Source of the DNA: Enhydrobacter sp.
GTDB lineage: Bacteria > Pseudomonadota > Alphaproteobacteria > Reyranellales > Reyranellaceae
Assembly (NCBI GenBank): GCA_026126105.1
Contig: JAHCJV010000012.1
Span: 30,426-94,425 of the forward strand
DNA length: 64,000 bases
Reading direction: 5' to 3'
Made by a program: the position numbers and the translations under genes. Shown here in pieces: positions 53,499 through 61,993 of this stretch; the stretch's first letter is position 1; the number at the start of each line of letters is the position of its first letter. Under the pieces are notes generated by a model that did no database searches, was not told where the DNA came from, and worked only from the letters and a program-made list of their open reading frames with translations.

Positions 53499-55331
53499 TC
53501 AGGCTGCAGCCGAGCCGGTCCAGCCGGCCTGCCACACCCGCAATGCCCAGGCGCGCGACGCGTTCGAAAAGCCAACATCGCCGCTGGCTCCGCCGGCGTC
53601 GCGCATCCACCGGCCGACCGGCGTGACGAAGCCGGTCTTGGAGCGGTTGCGGCTCGCTTGCGGCAGCGGCGGCTGCGGCACATCGGCCACCGCCTCCTTC
53701 GCCTTTATCGCGGCAAGCACGTCGCCGCGCGGCAGGGCCGCAAGGAAGTACGGATCGACATAAGGTACGCGAATCTCGATCGAGTGCGCCATCCCGGCCC
53801 AGTCGGCATCGCGCAACAGCTGGTTGCGCATGTAGAACGACGTTTCCATCGCCGCGACGCGATCGAATTCGCCCAGCGGCCGGCCAGCTTGGAGCGCCGC
53901 CGAAATGTGGCTGAGCGGCGCCAACCGGCGCAAGCCTTCCGCCACTAACGCCGGATCGAGCAGGCCACAGAGTTCCCACGGCATGAAAACGCCGCGGCGC
54001 AGCAGGTATGCGCCCGGCCAACTGCCGCCGTATTGCAGCACGCCCGCGGACTTCGGATGCAGGCGCACGCCGCGGGCGATGGCAGAAGAAAGCACACGCC
54101 GGGCCAGCCCGCCAAGTCCGGGGATGAAACGGAACGGCCGCAACAGACGAACGCTGCGCGGCACGTCCGTGAAGGACGGGTAGCCGCCGAAGCACTCGTC
54201 GGCGCCCAAACCGCTCAACGCCACCTTGATCCCTGCCTCGTGCGCCGCCTTGGCGACGAACCAGGTATTGATGCCATCGATGGTCGGCATATCCATTGCG
54301 TCGAGAATAGCCGGCAAATCGCGCTCGAACTCGGCGCGATCGACGGTGCGCACGAGATGACGGGCGCCGTAGCGGGACGCGATCTCCGCGGCCAACGGCG
54401 CCTCGTCATGCCGATCGCCCTTGAATTCAGCGAAGGAAAGCGTGACCGCCAGCGTATCGCGCGCTCCGAGTTCGGCCATGGTGCCGAGCAGTGCGCCCGA
54501 ATCGAGTCCGGCTGACAAGAATACGGCGACCGGCACATCCGCGACCAGGTGATGACGCACCGAATCGTGCACCGCGGCGCTGAGCTGGCGCCGGCCGGTT
54601 TCCGCGCCGGCGCCTGCAGCAGCGCTGCGCCGGCCGAGCGCATGGGCGACGCTGTAATAGGCACGCGGCGCTTCGGGTCCTGCGGCGTCGACCAGAATGG
54701 TGCTTCCCGCCGGAACGGCGCGGATGGAACGCCATACGGTGAACGGATCGGGCACGCTGCCGAACAGATGGAAGCCCACAATGCCCGCGGGATCGGGATC
54801 TCGCGGGACCGCGCCGCCTGCCAGCAGGGCCTTGGCTTGGGAAGCGAAGCGGATCGTCCAACCGTCGTCGGCATAGTAGAGTGGCTTGATGCCCAGCGGA
54901 TCGCGCGCGAGCAGGAGCTTGCGGGCGCGCGAATCCCATATCGCGAAGGCGAACATGCCGCGTAGCGCCTCCACCATCGACAGGCCGCGGTCGGCGTAGA
55001 GATGAAGAAGGACCTCCGTGTCGGAGTCGGAGCGGAAGCAGTAGCCCTTCGCCTCGAGTTCTGCTTTCAGCTGGCGGTAATTGTAGATCTCTCCATTGAA
55101 GGTAATGATTAGCGTACCATCGGAGCTGTGCATCGGCTGCGCGCCACGCTCGGACAGATCAATGATGGCGAGCCGACGGTGGGTGAAGCCGACGCGGCGA
55201 TCGGCGGAGAACCAATTGCCGCTGCCGTCAGGCCCGCGCGGAGCCATACGCGCGTTCATGCGCGCGAGTTCGCCCCGGTCCACGTCGGGAGCGACATCGA
55301 GGTAAGCGAATATGCCGGCTATTCCGCACAT
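53499..55331 (-). CDS. Asparagine synthase-like glutamine amidotransferase (AsnB family)
   Basis: 610 residues. The start is fixed at ATG 55331 because the catalytic cysteine must be residue 2 (M-C-G-I-A-G-I-F). N-terminal class II glutaminase (2-210): RGPDGSGNW, THRRLAIIDLS, FNGEIYNYRQL, SDTEVLLHLY. The C-terminal synthetase domain has the PP-loop FLSAGLDSGALLG (Ala for the more usual Gly) and LSGLGADECFGGYPSF, and ends with SIEIRVPYVDPYF. Known relatives in O-antigen loci (WbpS, WbtH) amidate the carboxyl of aminouronic acids; others simply make asparagine. Together with the TviB-type dehydrogenase at 24401 this favours sugar amidation here (inference). Located between the initiating transferase and four GTs. 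Confidence 0.9.
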   Translation of the reverse strand: MCGIAGIFAYLDVAPDVDRGELARMNARMAPRGPDGSGNWFSADRRVGFTHRRLAIIDLSERGAQPMHSSDGTLIITFNGEIYNYRQLKAELEAKGYCFRSDSDTEVLLHLYADRGLSMVEALRGMFAFAIWDSRARKLLLARDPLGIKPLYYADDGWTIRFASQAKALLAGGAVPRDPDPAGIVGFHLFGSVPDPFTVWRSIRAVPAGSTILVDAAGPEAPRAYYSVAHALGRRSAAAGAGAETGRRQLSAAVHDSVRHHLVADVPVAVFLSAGLDSGALLGTMAELGARDTLAVTLSFAEFKGDRHDEAPLAAEIASRYGARHLVRTVDRAEFERDLPAILDAMDMPTIDGINTWFVAKAAHEAGIKVALSGLGADECFGGYPSFTDVPRSVRLLRPFRFIPGLGGLARRVLSSAIARGVRLHPKSAGVLQYGGSWPGAYLLRRGVFMPWELCGLLDPALVAEGLRRLAPLSHISAALQAGRPLGEFDRVAAMETSFYMRNQLLRDADWAGMAHSIEIRVPYVDPYFLAALPRGDVLAAIKAKEAVADVPQPPLPQASRNRSKTGFVTPVGRWMRDAGGASGDVGFSNASRAWALRVWQAGWTGSAAA

Positions 55332-55362
55332 GGCGAGGGGCGATTCCTGGGCGGCGAAGGAG

Positions 55363-56688
55363 TTAACGCGCGCCGGTGCCGGCGAATACCACGGCAAAGG
55401 TCCGCAGCACGATCATGACGTCGAGCCAAAGCGAGCAGTGCTTCAGGTAATAGAGGTCGTACTCCAGCTTGGACCTCATCTCGTCCGCCTCGTGTGCGTA
55501 GCCCTGATTGATCTGGGCCCAGCCCGTGACGCCCGGCCGCACGATGCCTCGCAGCGCGAAGTGAGGGATATCCTGCACGTACTGCTGATCGAGCGTGAGG
55601 GCCTCGGGGCGCGGCCCCACCCAGCTCATGTCCCCTCTCAGCACGTTGACCAATTGCGGCAGCTCGTCGAGCCGGAAGCGACGCAAAGTGTGACCGACCC
55701 TGGTGACACGCGGATCGGACTCCGCAGTGAAGCTCGGCCCGCCCGCGCCATGGTACATCGTGCGGAACTTGATCATGCGGAAGACGCGCCCGCGCCGCCC
55801 CACCCGTTCCTGCTGAAAGAAGATCGGGCCCGGACTGTCCAGCCGCACCGCAAGGGCGACGGCCCCCAGGATCGGCAGGAGCAGGGGAAGCAAGAGGAGG
55901 GTCAGCAGCAGCTCGAGCCCACGACGGACCACCAGATATTGCCGCGACGGCAGCAAGGCGCCGAACTCGTTGGGCATCAGGCCGCCGAGCGGCGTACGGC
56001 CGGTCATCGTCTCGACCATGTAGCGCCGGTCCAGCACCGGCACGCCCGCGATCGCCGCCCCGGCCAAGGCAGCAACCTGGCCTTCGGTGAGGTCCGGGCC
56101 GAGATCGGCAACCATGGCATCGACCCGGATTCCCATCTCCTCGACGTCCTCGTAGCTCAACCAGCGGCAAGCCGCCCTCACGGGCATCTGGGGGATCAGT
56201 TTCGAGGGCACCACGGCGTAGTTCCGCACCAAATAGCGGCCGCGCAACTGGGCCACGAACGCCATCCAGAGCACCGTTAGCAGCCCGGATCCGAACAATT
56301 GGACGCGCGAATAGTCCGACCGCAGCAGCACCAGCAGCACCGCAATCGCGGCGTAGGTGATCGCCGCCACCGGCGCCAGGTAACCGATGTTGCCCTGCAA
56401 GGTCGCGCGCGGGAAGGCATCGAGCCGGCGGCCGCAGTACCACGCGATGCCATAGGCGGCGGCGGTCGCCAGGATGGTCTGCTCGGTTGCGCCGATGCCT
56501 TCCGAGAAGGGCTGGCCAGGCGCGTAGAGAGGAATTGGCAACAGGACGCAGAATATGAAGCCGCCGATGGCGTCGAGCCACGTCTCGAAGAACCGTTCCG
56601 GCGCCGACCTTATGGCTGGCGTTCCGCGGGACGACTGTTCTCCGGCCGGGGATTGCCCGACGGCCCTCACCGGGATCGCTCTCCGCAA
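55363..56688 (-). CDS. Initiating sugar-1-phosphate transferase (polyprenyl glycosylphosphotransferase, WbaP/WcaJ type)
   Basis: 441 residues. The start is TTG at 56688, backed by a textbook AAGGAG six bases upstream; a GTG at 56670 is the alternative. N-terminal part has four membrane helices (about 40-150), then a soluble Rossmann-like region (155-255). The catalytic C-terminal half begins with helix LELLLTLLLLPLLLPILG and carries FFQQERVGRRGRVFRMIKFR, TMYHGAGG, TLRRFRLDELPQLVNVLRGD, MSWVGPRPE and VRPGVTGWAQINQGY, the full signature of the family. Known role: transfers hexose- or HexNAc-1-phosphate to undecaprenyl phosphate, the committed step. The gene is positioned to head the long GT operon, preceded by a 148-bp gap that may hold a promoter. 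Confidence 0.94.
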   Translation of the reverse strand: MRRAIPVRAVGQSPAGEQSSRGTPAIRSAPERFFETWLDAIGGFIFCVLLPIPLYAPGQPFSEGIGATEQTILATAAAYGIAWYCGRRLDAFPRATLQGNIGYLAPVAAITYAAIAVLLVLLRSDYSRVQLFGSGLLTVLWMAFVAQLRGRYLVRNYAVVPSKLIPQMPVRAACRWLSYEDVEEMGIRVDAMVADLGPDLTEGQVAALAGAAIAGVPVLDRRYMVETMTGRTPLGGLMPNEFGALLPSRQYLVVRRGLELLLTLLLLPLLLPILGAVALAVRLDSPGPIFFQQERVGRRGRVFRMIKFRTMYHGAGGPSFTAESDPRVTRVGHTLRRFRLDELPQLVNVLRGDMSWVGPRPEALTLDQQYVQDIPHFALRGIVRPGVTGWAQINQGYAHEADEMRSKLEYDLYYLKHCSLWLDVMIVLRTFAVVFAGTGAR

Positions 56689-56836
56689 GTCCTACTCCTT
56701 CGAACGGGCCAACACGCCACGCGCTCAGCTGCGCCGCGGAACGCCAGCGGCGTCGGCTGCGTATACGCCCCTTGCCTCGAAATATCCGCATCCGTCGCTG
56801 AGTCTGCCCACTTACTACAGCACCTATGAGAATACT

Positions 56837-58363
56837 TTAACCCTCACGTACCGTAAAGGCTTCTCGCTGCATTCCCGTGCGAGACGCGCCGCGCTGGTAA
56901 GTTTGAGCCCAACCCATGCCCAGGAATGCGGCCGACATGAATGCGATCGCGGGGATTTGCAGACTGAAATCAACCGCCGAATGAAGCGCCGCGATGCCCG
57001 GCACGGCAAAGGCGGCAACGAGGAGGTGGCGCTGGCGCTGCCGTTTCAGCGCCCCCCGCAGACACACCCACCAAGGGATGAGGAACATGAGCAGCCCGGG
57101 AACGGTTCCGAGGACGCCGGTCTCGACGTAGAGCTCGATCGGGGTGGAATGCGCCTTGTCGTTGGCCTGGACGATCGCGTCCGGCTGGTAGGCGGCAAAG
57201 ATTTCAGGAAAGGTGCCAAGTCCCCAGCCAAGCCAGGGTGAGGCCTGTGCGGCGCGCAGCGAAGCTTCCCAGATGTAGGCCCGGTTGAAGTTGCTGGAGT
57301 CCGACAGCAAGGAGACTTTGTGCAGCATTGCCCCGCCCGCAATCGCCAGAACGAGCACGCCGATCACGGACCCGATCATGACCGCCCTTGCGACCTGTCC
57401 GCGCGAGCGCCATCGGCCCCGCATCGACAGGTAGAGCAACGCTATCACCATCGCGACCGTCACCGCGAAGGCCGCGCGCGACGACGAGAAAAGCTGGGTG
57501 CCCACGAACAGCAACGCCAGCGCCGCGAGAATCACCACGCTACCGTCGAGGCCTCTGAAAAAGCGGTCGCCGTCGTTGGCGTCGTCCCTGTGCAGGGCGG
57601 ACCGGCTGCGGCGCTTCTGCTGGAACATCCAGGCCAGAGCGGCGGCAAGGGCCATCCCGGCGAAGCAGCCGAAGGTGTTGCTGTTGGCGAAGGTGCCGGA
57701 CATCAGGCAGCGGTCGTTGGTGTATTCACCCTGCTTCTTCAGCAGGCTGCCGACATAGCAGCCGCCGGTGGAGGATTGCTGCAGCAGGCCATAGGCCACG
57801 ACCGCGACCGCGCTCAGCAGGAAGGCGATAACCAGCAGGCGCGCCCGCGCGGGCTCGCGGAACAGGGCGCGCGAAATTACGAAGATCAGCACGCAGGCAA
57901 GGCAGCGCAGCAGCGTGTTGCGCGTCGCATCGACCGACAGGCTCGGCACGGCGGCATGAGCCTGGCCGAGCAGCGTGGCGGCGCGGGCATAGAACGGGCT
58001 GCTGCCCGTGGCCGGCGCGTAGGTCGACATCTGCAGCAGACCGACGAAGGTGAACAGCAGAAAGCAGACGACCAGCGCAAGCAGCGGCCAGCGCTCGTCC
58101 TCCTCGACCCGGAAGCCCGCCACGTCGCCCAGCCCGAGCGCGCACAGGATGCCGACGGCGCCCAGCACCATCAGGATCGGCGCCCACGCCCAGTCGCGGT
58201 TCGCTCCCAGGGGTAGCGGCGACACGAAAATCACCCCCAGGAACACCGCAAGCACCAGCCAGCCGGCGACGCGCGACGACAGCTCGAGCGGATTCGTGCG
58301 GGGCGCCTCGCCGCTTTCTGCGGTGCGCGAGCGGGAATGCCGCCGCCGGGACCGGGAACTCAT
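56837..58363 (-). CDS. O-antigen ligase/polymerase family membrane protein
   Basis: 508 residues from ATG 58363, overlapping the upstream stop as ATGA. After a basic N-terminus (SSRSRRRHSRSR), about twelve hydrophobic helices. The O-antigen ligase (Wzy_C) landmarks are present: FANSNTFGCFAGMAL (the N-x-N helix), SSRAAFAVTVAMVIALLYLS, and a long periplasmic loop with ASPWLGWGLGTFPEIFAAYQ and KAHSTPIELYVETGVLGTVP, the H-N/S-x(n)-E-x-G region where the catalytic His sits. Could be the repeat-unit polymerase or the ligase; the family does not distinguish. Paired with the small helical membrane protein upstream. Confidence 0.88.
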   Translation of the reverse strand: MSSRSRRRHSRSRTAESGEAPRTNPLELSSRVAGWLVLAVFLGVIFVSPLPLGANRDWAWAPILMVLGAVGILCALGLGDVAGFRVEEDERWPLLALVVCFLLFTFVGLLQMSTYAPATGSSPFYARAATLLGQAHAAVPSLSVDATRNTLLRCLACVLIFVISRALFREPARARLLVIAFLLSAVAVVAYGLLQQSSTGGCYVGSLLKKQGEYTNDRCLMSGTFANSNTFGCFAGMALAAALAWMFQQKRRSRSALHRDDANDGDRFFRGLDGSVVILAALALLFVGTQLFSSSRAAFAVTVAMVIALLYLSMRGRWRSRGQVARAVMIGSVIGVLVLAIAGGAMLHKVSLLSDSSNFNRAYIWEASLRAAQASPWLGWGLGTFPEIFAAYQPDAIVQANDKAHSTPIELYVETGVLGTVPGLLMFLIPWWVCLRGALKRQRQRHLLVAAFAVPGIAALHSAVDFSLQIPAIAFMSAAFLGMGWAQTYQRGASRTGMQREAFTVREG

Positions 58364-59043
58364 TCCTTCTTGACCTTCTCGATGAGGACGGCGAGCTCCT
58401 GCGCGGCGCCCGGCACGTCGCGCAGGAACCAGGTGAGGATCGCGTGGTCGGCCGCCGAGTGCGTCACATAGCCGAACAGCCGGCGATCGACGCTCGACTG
58501 ACGCCAGACCATCGCGACATGGGCGCGCAGGCGCTCCTTCTGCGGATCGGTCAACAGCGGCCAGCAGTCGAGGATCAGCCGCAGCCGCGGCAGCCAGGTC
58601 TGCGGCAGGCGCCCGGCCATCTCGATCGAGGTGAAGACCATGGCCACCACCAGGCGCGACGGTCCTTCGAGCTGGAGCTGCAGGGCCGCGAGCCGCACCC
58701 AGTCGATGCCATGCGCCGGCGCGCCCGCAAGCCCGGTGACCAGATCGGCGCGGGCGCGCCGCTCCCAGGCCGTCCGCATCGCGGGCTCGGCCACGACCGA
58801 GGGCGTGAGCGCCGCACCGCCAAGAAGTTCCGAGCGGGCGAGGTAGCGCGTCGGCACCGGATCGAGCGCGACGGCACGGCTCAGCGCATCGATGCCGGCG
58901 ACGACGCTGGGTGTGTCGACCTTCTGCTGGGTGCGCAGCCGGTAGACGACGTTGTCGGCCTGTTGCGCCTGCCACGCAGCGCGGGCGATCGGGCCGGCCT
59001 GGACAATGGCGATGATGCCGCCGATCACGGTCAGACCGCGCAT
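58360..59043 (-). CDS. Small membrane-anchored helical (TPR-like) protein linked to the ligase/polymerase
   Basis: 227 residues from ATG 59043 (a TTG at 59055 is possible). One N-terminal membrane helix (RGLTVIGGIIAIVQAGPIA), then a periplasmic-type all-helical domain: VVAGIDALSRAVALDPVPTR and MRTAWERRARADLVTGLAGA resemble TPR-type units, then QTWLPRLRLILDCWPLLTDP. Small proteins of this shape often sit next to O-antigen ligase genes in alphaproteobacteria (my recollection of the context, not verified). No catalytic motif. Coupled by ATGA to the ligase gene. First gene of the minus-strand run that ends at 40317. Confidence 0.72.
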   Translation of the reverse strand: MRGLTVIGGIIAIVQAGPIARAAWQAQQADNVVYRLRTQQKVDTPSVVAGIDALSRAVALDPVPTRYLARSELLGGAALTPSVVAEPAMRTAWERRARADLVTGLAGAPAHGIDWVRLAALQLQLEGPSRLVVAMVFTSIEMAGRLPQTWLPRLRLILDCWPLLTDPQKERLRAHVAMVWRQSSVDRRLFGYVTHSAADHAILTWFLRDVPGAAQELAVLIEKVKKE

Positions 59044-59141
59044 CAGCCAGTTCAAAAGAAGAGACAGAAAGACTTCCCCCGCAGCCGCGCTTTTTTACGA
59101 AACCCACTCCAGCGTCATCGCCTGCCGATGTCAAAGGGTCT

Positions 59142-59330
59142 TCAGGCGTCGCCTTCCATCGCTGCTGTCATTGCCTCTCGCACGCGCAACGGCGTTGCCG
59201 GCATGGGAACGTCGGACACGCCGTACGCGCCGAGCGCGTGCACAATGGCATTGACGACCGCGGCCAGCGCCGGCGTGGTGCCGCCCTCGCCGCCCGGGCG
59301 GATGCCGTGCGGGTGGGAGCTTGCCGGCAC
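59142..59330 (-). pseudogene. C-terminal scrap of a xanthine dehydrogenase/CoxL-type molybdoenzyme large subunit
   Basis: About 55 residues: PGGEGGTTPALAAVVNAIVH, ALGAYGVSDVPMPATPLRVR and a stop. This is the conserved end of the molybdopterin subunit (G-E-x-G-T...A-V-V-N-A-I...M-P-x-T-P-x-R-V). The reading frame is cut at about 59345, where an IS256-like end begins. An internal piece of the same kind of protein lies at 62191-62715 on the same strand, so both are probably remains of one gene. Non-functional. Confidence 0.8.
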
Positions 59331-59378
59331 CTGTGTCCGCGCGCGGGGGTCGGGTCCCCGGACGTGGTGTAAGTGAGT

Positions 59379-59439
59379 GGGCCGTGGGGATGACGTCGCA
59401 GGGAGCCGTAGGCGACCGTAGACGTCATCCCCACGGCCC
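59379..59439. repeat. Perfect 19-bp inverted repeat within the IS remnant
   Basis: GGGCCGTGGGGATGACGTC at 59379-59397 is mirrored exactly by its reverse complement at 59421-59439, with a 23-base loop. No T-run follows on either strand, so it is not an obvious intrinsic terminator. It lies between the presumed IS tip and the transposase start, where it may shield the transposase from outside transcription or translation (inference). Confidence 0.9.
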
Positions 59440-59530
59440 CTTGCGCTTCCGGCGGGTCATCGACGGTTTCCGGTCAGGGTCGGGTTGCGACAACCAACCT
59501 GCAACCGAGAGACCACCGATGACCCAGTAA

Positions 59531-59629
59531 ATGATGAACCTTCGTTCGCTCGTGGAAAAGACCCCGGACGCCGATGTCCTGCGCCACATGATCTCGGCCG
59601 GCGCGTGCGAAGCGCATTGTACTCGATGA
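59531..59629 (+). pseudogene. Truncated N-terminus of an IS256 (Mutator-type) transposase
   Basis: Codes for MNLRSLVEKTPDADVLRHMI and a few more residues before a stop. The NLR-x-LVEK-x-x-DADLLREMI pattern is the conserved start of IS256-family transposases in GC-rich bacteria. The DDE catalytic domain is entirely absent, so it is dead. Confidence 0.75.
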
Positions 59630-59728
59630 GTTGAGAGTATCCGATTATCTGTGAGCGAGCGATCCATGGAGAGTTGGTCGTCGACGGATCGCAGTCGGTA
59701 AACGCTCGGCAAAGACGATAGCGAACAG

Positions 59729-61993
59729 CTAGCCGCTGTCGCACCACGCGCGCCACATGGCACGAAGAGCGCGCTCCAGATACCGGTTCGTCCGACGTCC
59801 GTTGCACAGCGCCGAGCCCAATACTCGCTGGCGCAACTCCGACCGCAAACCCGCTAGACGGCTGCAGTCGCCCGCCAGGGCGGCCGCGAAACCGACATAG
59901 TCCTCCGGCGTACGCGCAACCAGCTCGTCCAACCCAACGTGCTGCAGCTGCGCGCTGCTCCACCGCGACACGAGGCCGTTGCCCTCGAGCGTCACCACTG
60001 GAACGCCCATCCACAGAGCTTCGAAGGTTGTCGTCGAGCCATTGAAGGGGAACGGATCAAGCGCAATATCCACCCCACCATACCGTGCAAGGTGAGGGGT
60101 CGCCGCCTCAGGCTCTCCTCCAAGCTCCAACCGCGACCGTTCGATGCCGTGTCGGCTCATGATCCCTTCGATGCGATCTCGGATCTGCGCCGATTGGTAA
60201 TGGTTGCGGTACTTCAGGACCAACCGCGATTCTGGAACACGTGCGAGGAGCTTGGCCCAAAGCTCCAGCACGCGATCGTTCACCTTCGTTGGATTGTTGA
60301 AGCAGCCGAAGGTCGCATACCCATTCGACAGGATGGGAGGCGCAACGACATCAGGTGCATCGTCGATCCCCGGATGAACGTAGGTGTTCGGCAGACGCGC
60401 CAACCGCTCCGTGAACCTCTCGACTCCGTGTATCGGGACCATCAGACGATCGGCGACCAAATAGTCCATCGCTTCGAGCCCGCTCGTCGCGACATCGAAC
60501 ATCGATACCTGCACCGGCGCCGCTCGCCACGCTGCTACATGCATGCGGTTCTGGTCAAACCGTCCCGCCAGATAGATCATAACGTCTATGCGGTCCGCGC
60601 GTATAAGCTCCGCCACCGCGGCATCGCTCAAACCGACCGTCGAACGCCACTCATCCGAATGTTCCCGGAACCACGCCGTCATGTCATCTGGTGCCCTCAC
60701 TTCGGCATAGCAGATCGCCTCCGACCGTGACCGGTCGCGATGCTCGAAGAAGGGCAGAAGGTTGTGCCCCACGGGGTGCTCGCGGAAGTCCGAAGAAAGC
60801 CAGCCGATCCGCAGGCGCCGCCGCGGATCACGATCGTTTGCCGCTCTTGGCGGCTGCTCCACGACTTTCTCCGCCATCCTTGACCCGAACTCCTGCTGGC
60901 GACGGAACCGGTCATCTGGGCTCAGGTCGGGATGATACATCAGCATACTCGTCAGGCCGCGCCACACACGGTCAGAGTGCACATCAAGGGCCAGCGCCTG
61001 CTCGTAGAGTTCTCCCGCCTCGCCAAACCGGCACAAGTCCATCAGCCCGGTGCCAAGATTGTAGGCCTCGGCAAAGTCGGGCTTGAGAGCGATGGCCTGA
61101 CGGAAAGAGTCCACCGCTTCATCGAGCCTTCCCTGCTTCCTCAGGACAGCACCGCGACTGGAGCGGGCGTCGGCGTAGTCAGGCTTGATCGCAATGGCCC
61201 GATCGCAACTGGTGAGAGCTTCGTCGAAACGCCCGAGATCCATCAGGGTATTGCCGCGATTGCAGTAGGCTTCGGCGAAATCCGGCTTGATCTCCAGTGC
61301 CCGGTCGTAGCTGGCGAGAGCCTCATCGAGACGCTCGAGATCCCTCAGCGTGGCGCCACGATTGAAGTAGACGTCTGCGTAGTCGGGCCTGATTGCAACG
61401 GCCCGGTCGTAACTGGCGAGAGCGTCATCGAGACGCCCGAGGTCGGTTAGCATGTTGCCGCGGTTGGAGTAGGCCTCGGCGTAGGCGGGTCTGATTGCAA
61501 CGGCCTTGTCGTAGCTGGCCAAAGCTTCGTCGAAACGCCCGAGATCCTTTAGGGTATTGCCGCGATTGAAGAAGGCTTCGGCGTAGGCCGGTGCGATCTC
61601 TATCGCCCGGTTGTAGCTCGCGAGAGCTTCATCGAGACGCCGGAGCGCACGAAGTACCAGACCCCTGTTGGAGTGGAATGCAGGGTTCCTGCCGTTCAGC
61701 TCAATTGCCTTGGCAATCAATTCCTCGGCACGGTCGAGTTCGTTAGTCTGATATGCGATCAAGCCCAGCAGATAAAGCGCATCGAAATGATCTTTCTTCC
61801 AGCTCAATATGTTCTGATAAATCGTCTTTGCTTCAACCAACTGTCCTGCTCGATGCAGGACCAGACCCTGCTGCAATTCGTGTTGAAGTACGTCTTGCGG
61901 TGGATCTTCGCGACCACTTCCCCCTTTCAAACTGCCTCCTGCCGCACCTGACATTCCCCGGATCAACCCTTGGAACGGAGCGAACGCTAGCAT
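59729..61993 (-). CDS. TPR-repeat protein with C-terminal O-GlcNAc-transferase-like (GT41/SPINDLY) domain
   Basis: 754 residues (ATG 61993, or ATG 61954). Nine TPR units occupy about 35-340; units 3-8 are near-copies of (E/D)A-x-x-NRG-x-x-L-x-DLGR-(F/L)-DEALASYD-x-A-x-x-I-x-P-x-(Y/F)A. The GT41 catalytic region is about 393-745: LRIGWLSSDFREHPVGHNLL holds the catalytic-type His (406 and 410), VQVSMFDVATSGLEAMDYLV, FGCFNNPTKVNDRVLELWAK, LVLKYRNHYQSAQIRDRI, and HLARYGGVDIALDPFPFNGS for UDP-sugar binding. Known relatives glycosylate Ser/Thr of proteins such as flagellin or adhesins with GlcNAc. Unlike its surroundings it looks intact, although it lies between two fragments of a broken gene. Target protein not identifiable here. 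Confidence 0.92.
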   Translation of the reverse strand: MLAFAPFQGLIRGMSGAAGGSLKGGSGREDPPQDVLQHELQQGLVLHRAGQLVEAKTIYQNILSWKKDHFDALYLLGLIAYQTNELDRAEELIAKAIELNGRNPAFHSNRGLVLRALRRLDEALASYNRAIEIAPAYAEAFFNRGNTLKDLGRFDEALASYDKAVAIRPAYAEAYSNRGNMLTDLGRLDDALASYDRAVAIRPDYADVYFNRGATLRDLERLDEALASYDRALEIKPDFAEAYCNRGNTLMDLGRFDEALTSCDRAIAIKPDYADARSSRGAVLRKQGRLDEAVDSFRQAIALKPDFAEAYNLGTGLMDLCRFGEAGELYEQALALDVHSDRVWRGLTSMLMYHPDLSPDDRFRRQQEFGSRMAEKVVEQPPRAANDRDPRRRLRIGWLSSDFREHPVGHNLLPFFEHRDRSRSEAICYAEVRAPDDMTAWFREHSDEWRSTVGLSDAAVAELIRADRIDVMIYLAGRFDQNRMHVAAWRAAPVQVSMFDVATSGLEAMDYLVADRLMVPIHGVERFTERLARLPNTYVHPGIDDAPDVVAPPILSNGYATFGCFNNPTKVNDRVLELWAKLLARVPESRLVLKYRNHYQSAQIRDRIEGIMSRHGIERSRLELGGEPEAATPHLARYGGVDIALDPFPFNGSTTTFEALWMGVPVVTLEGNGLVSRWSSAQLQHVGLDELVARTPEDYVGFAAALAGDCSRLAGLRSELRQRVLGSALCNGRRTNRYLERALRAMWRAWCDSG
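61070..61681 (-). repeat. Six tandem about 102-bp units encoding TPR motifs 3-8
   Basis: The DNA repeats in register with the 34-residue TPR units; phrases such as ctggcgagagc(c/t)tcatcgaga and gcc(c/t)cggtcgtagct recur every 102 bp on the plus strand. Near-identical units point to recent expansion, so copy number may vary between strains. Confidence 0.8.

Larger units (their letters stand above)
59345..59629 (+). mobile_element. Left-end remnant of an IS256-family insertion sequence
   Basis: The CoxL-like coding sequence stops being recognisable at about 59340. From there a GGGTCGGGTCCCCGGACGTG sequence followed by TGGTGTAAGTGAG looks like an IS256-type terminal repeat, then a 19-bp hairpin, a leader, and the first codons of an IS256 transposase (59531-59629). 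After 59629 the element is gone. The exact outer boundary is a judgement and should be set by alignment. No right end was found in the window. Confidence 0.65.

Noticed and set aside
59379..59439. 19-bp hairpin read as an intrinsic terminator
   Set aside because: No T-run follows on either strand, and it sits inside an IS end.
61070..61681. Regular about 102-bp repeat considered as a CRISPR-like array
   Set aside because: There are no unique spacers; the period equals 34 codons and encodes TPR motifs.
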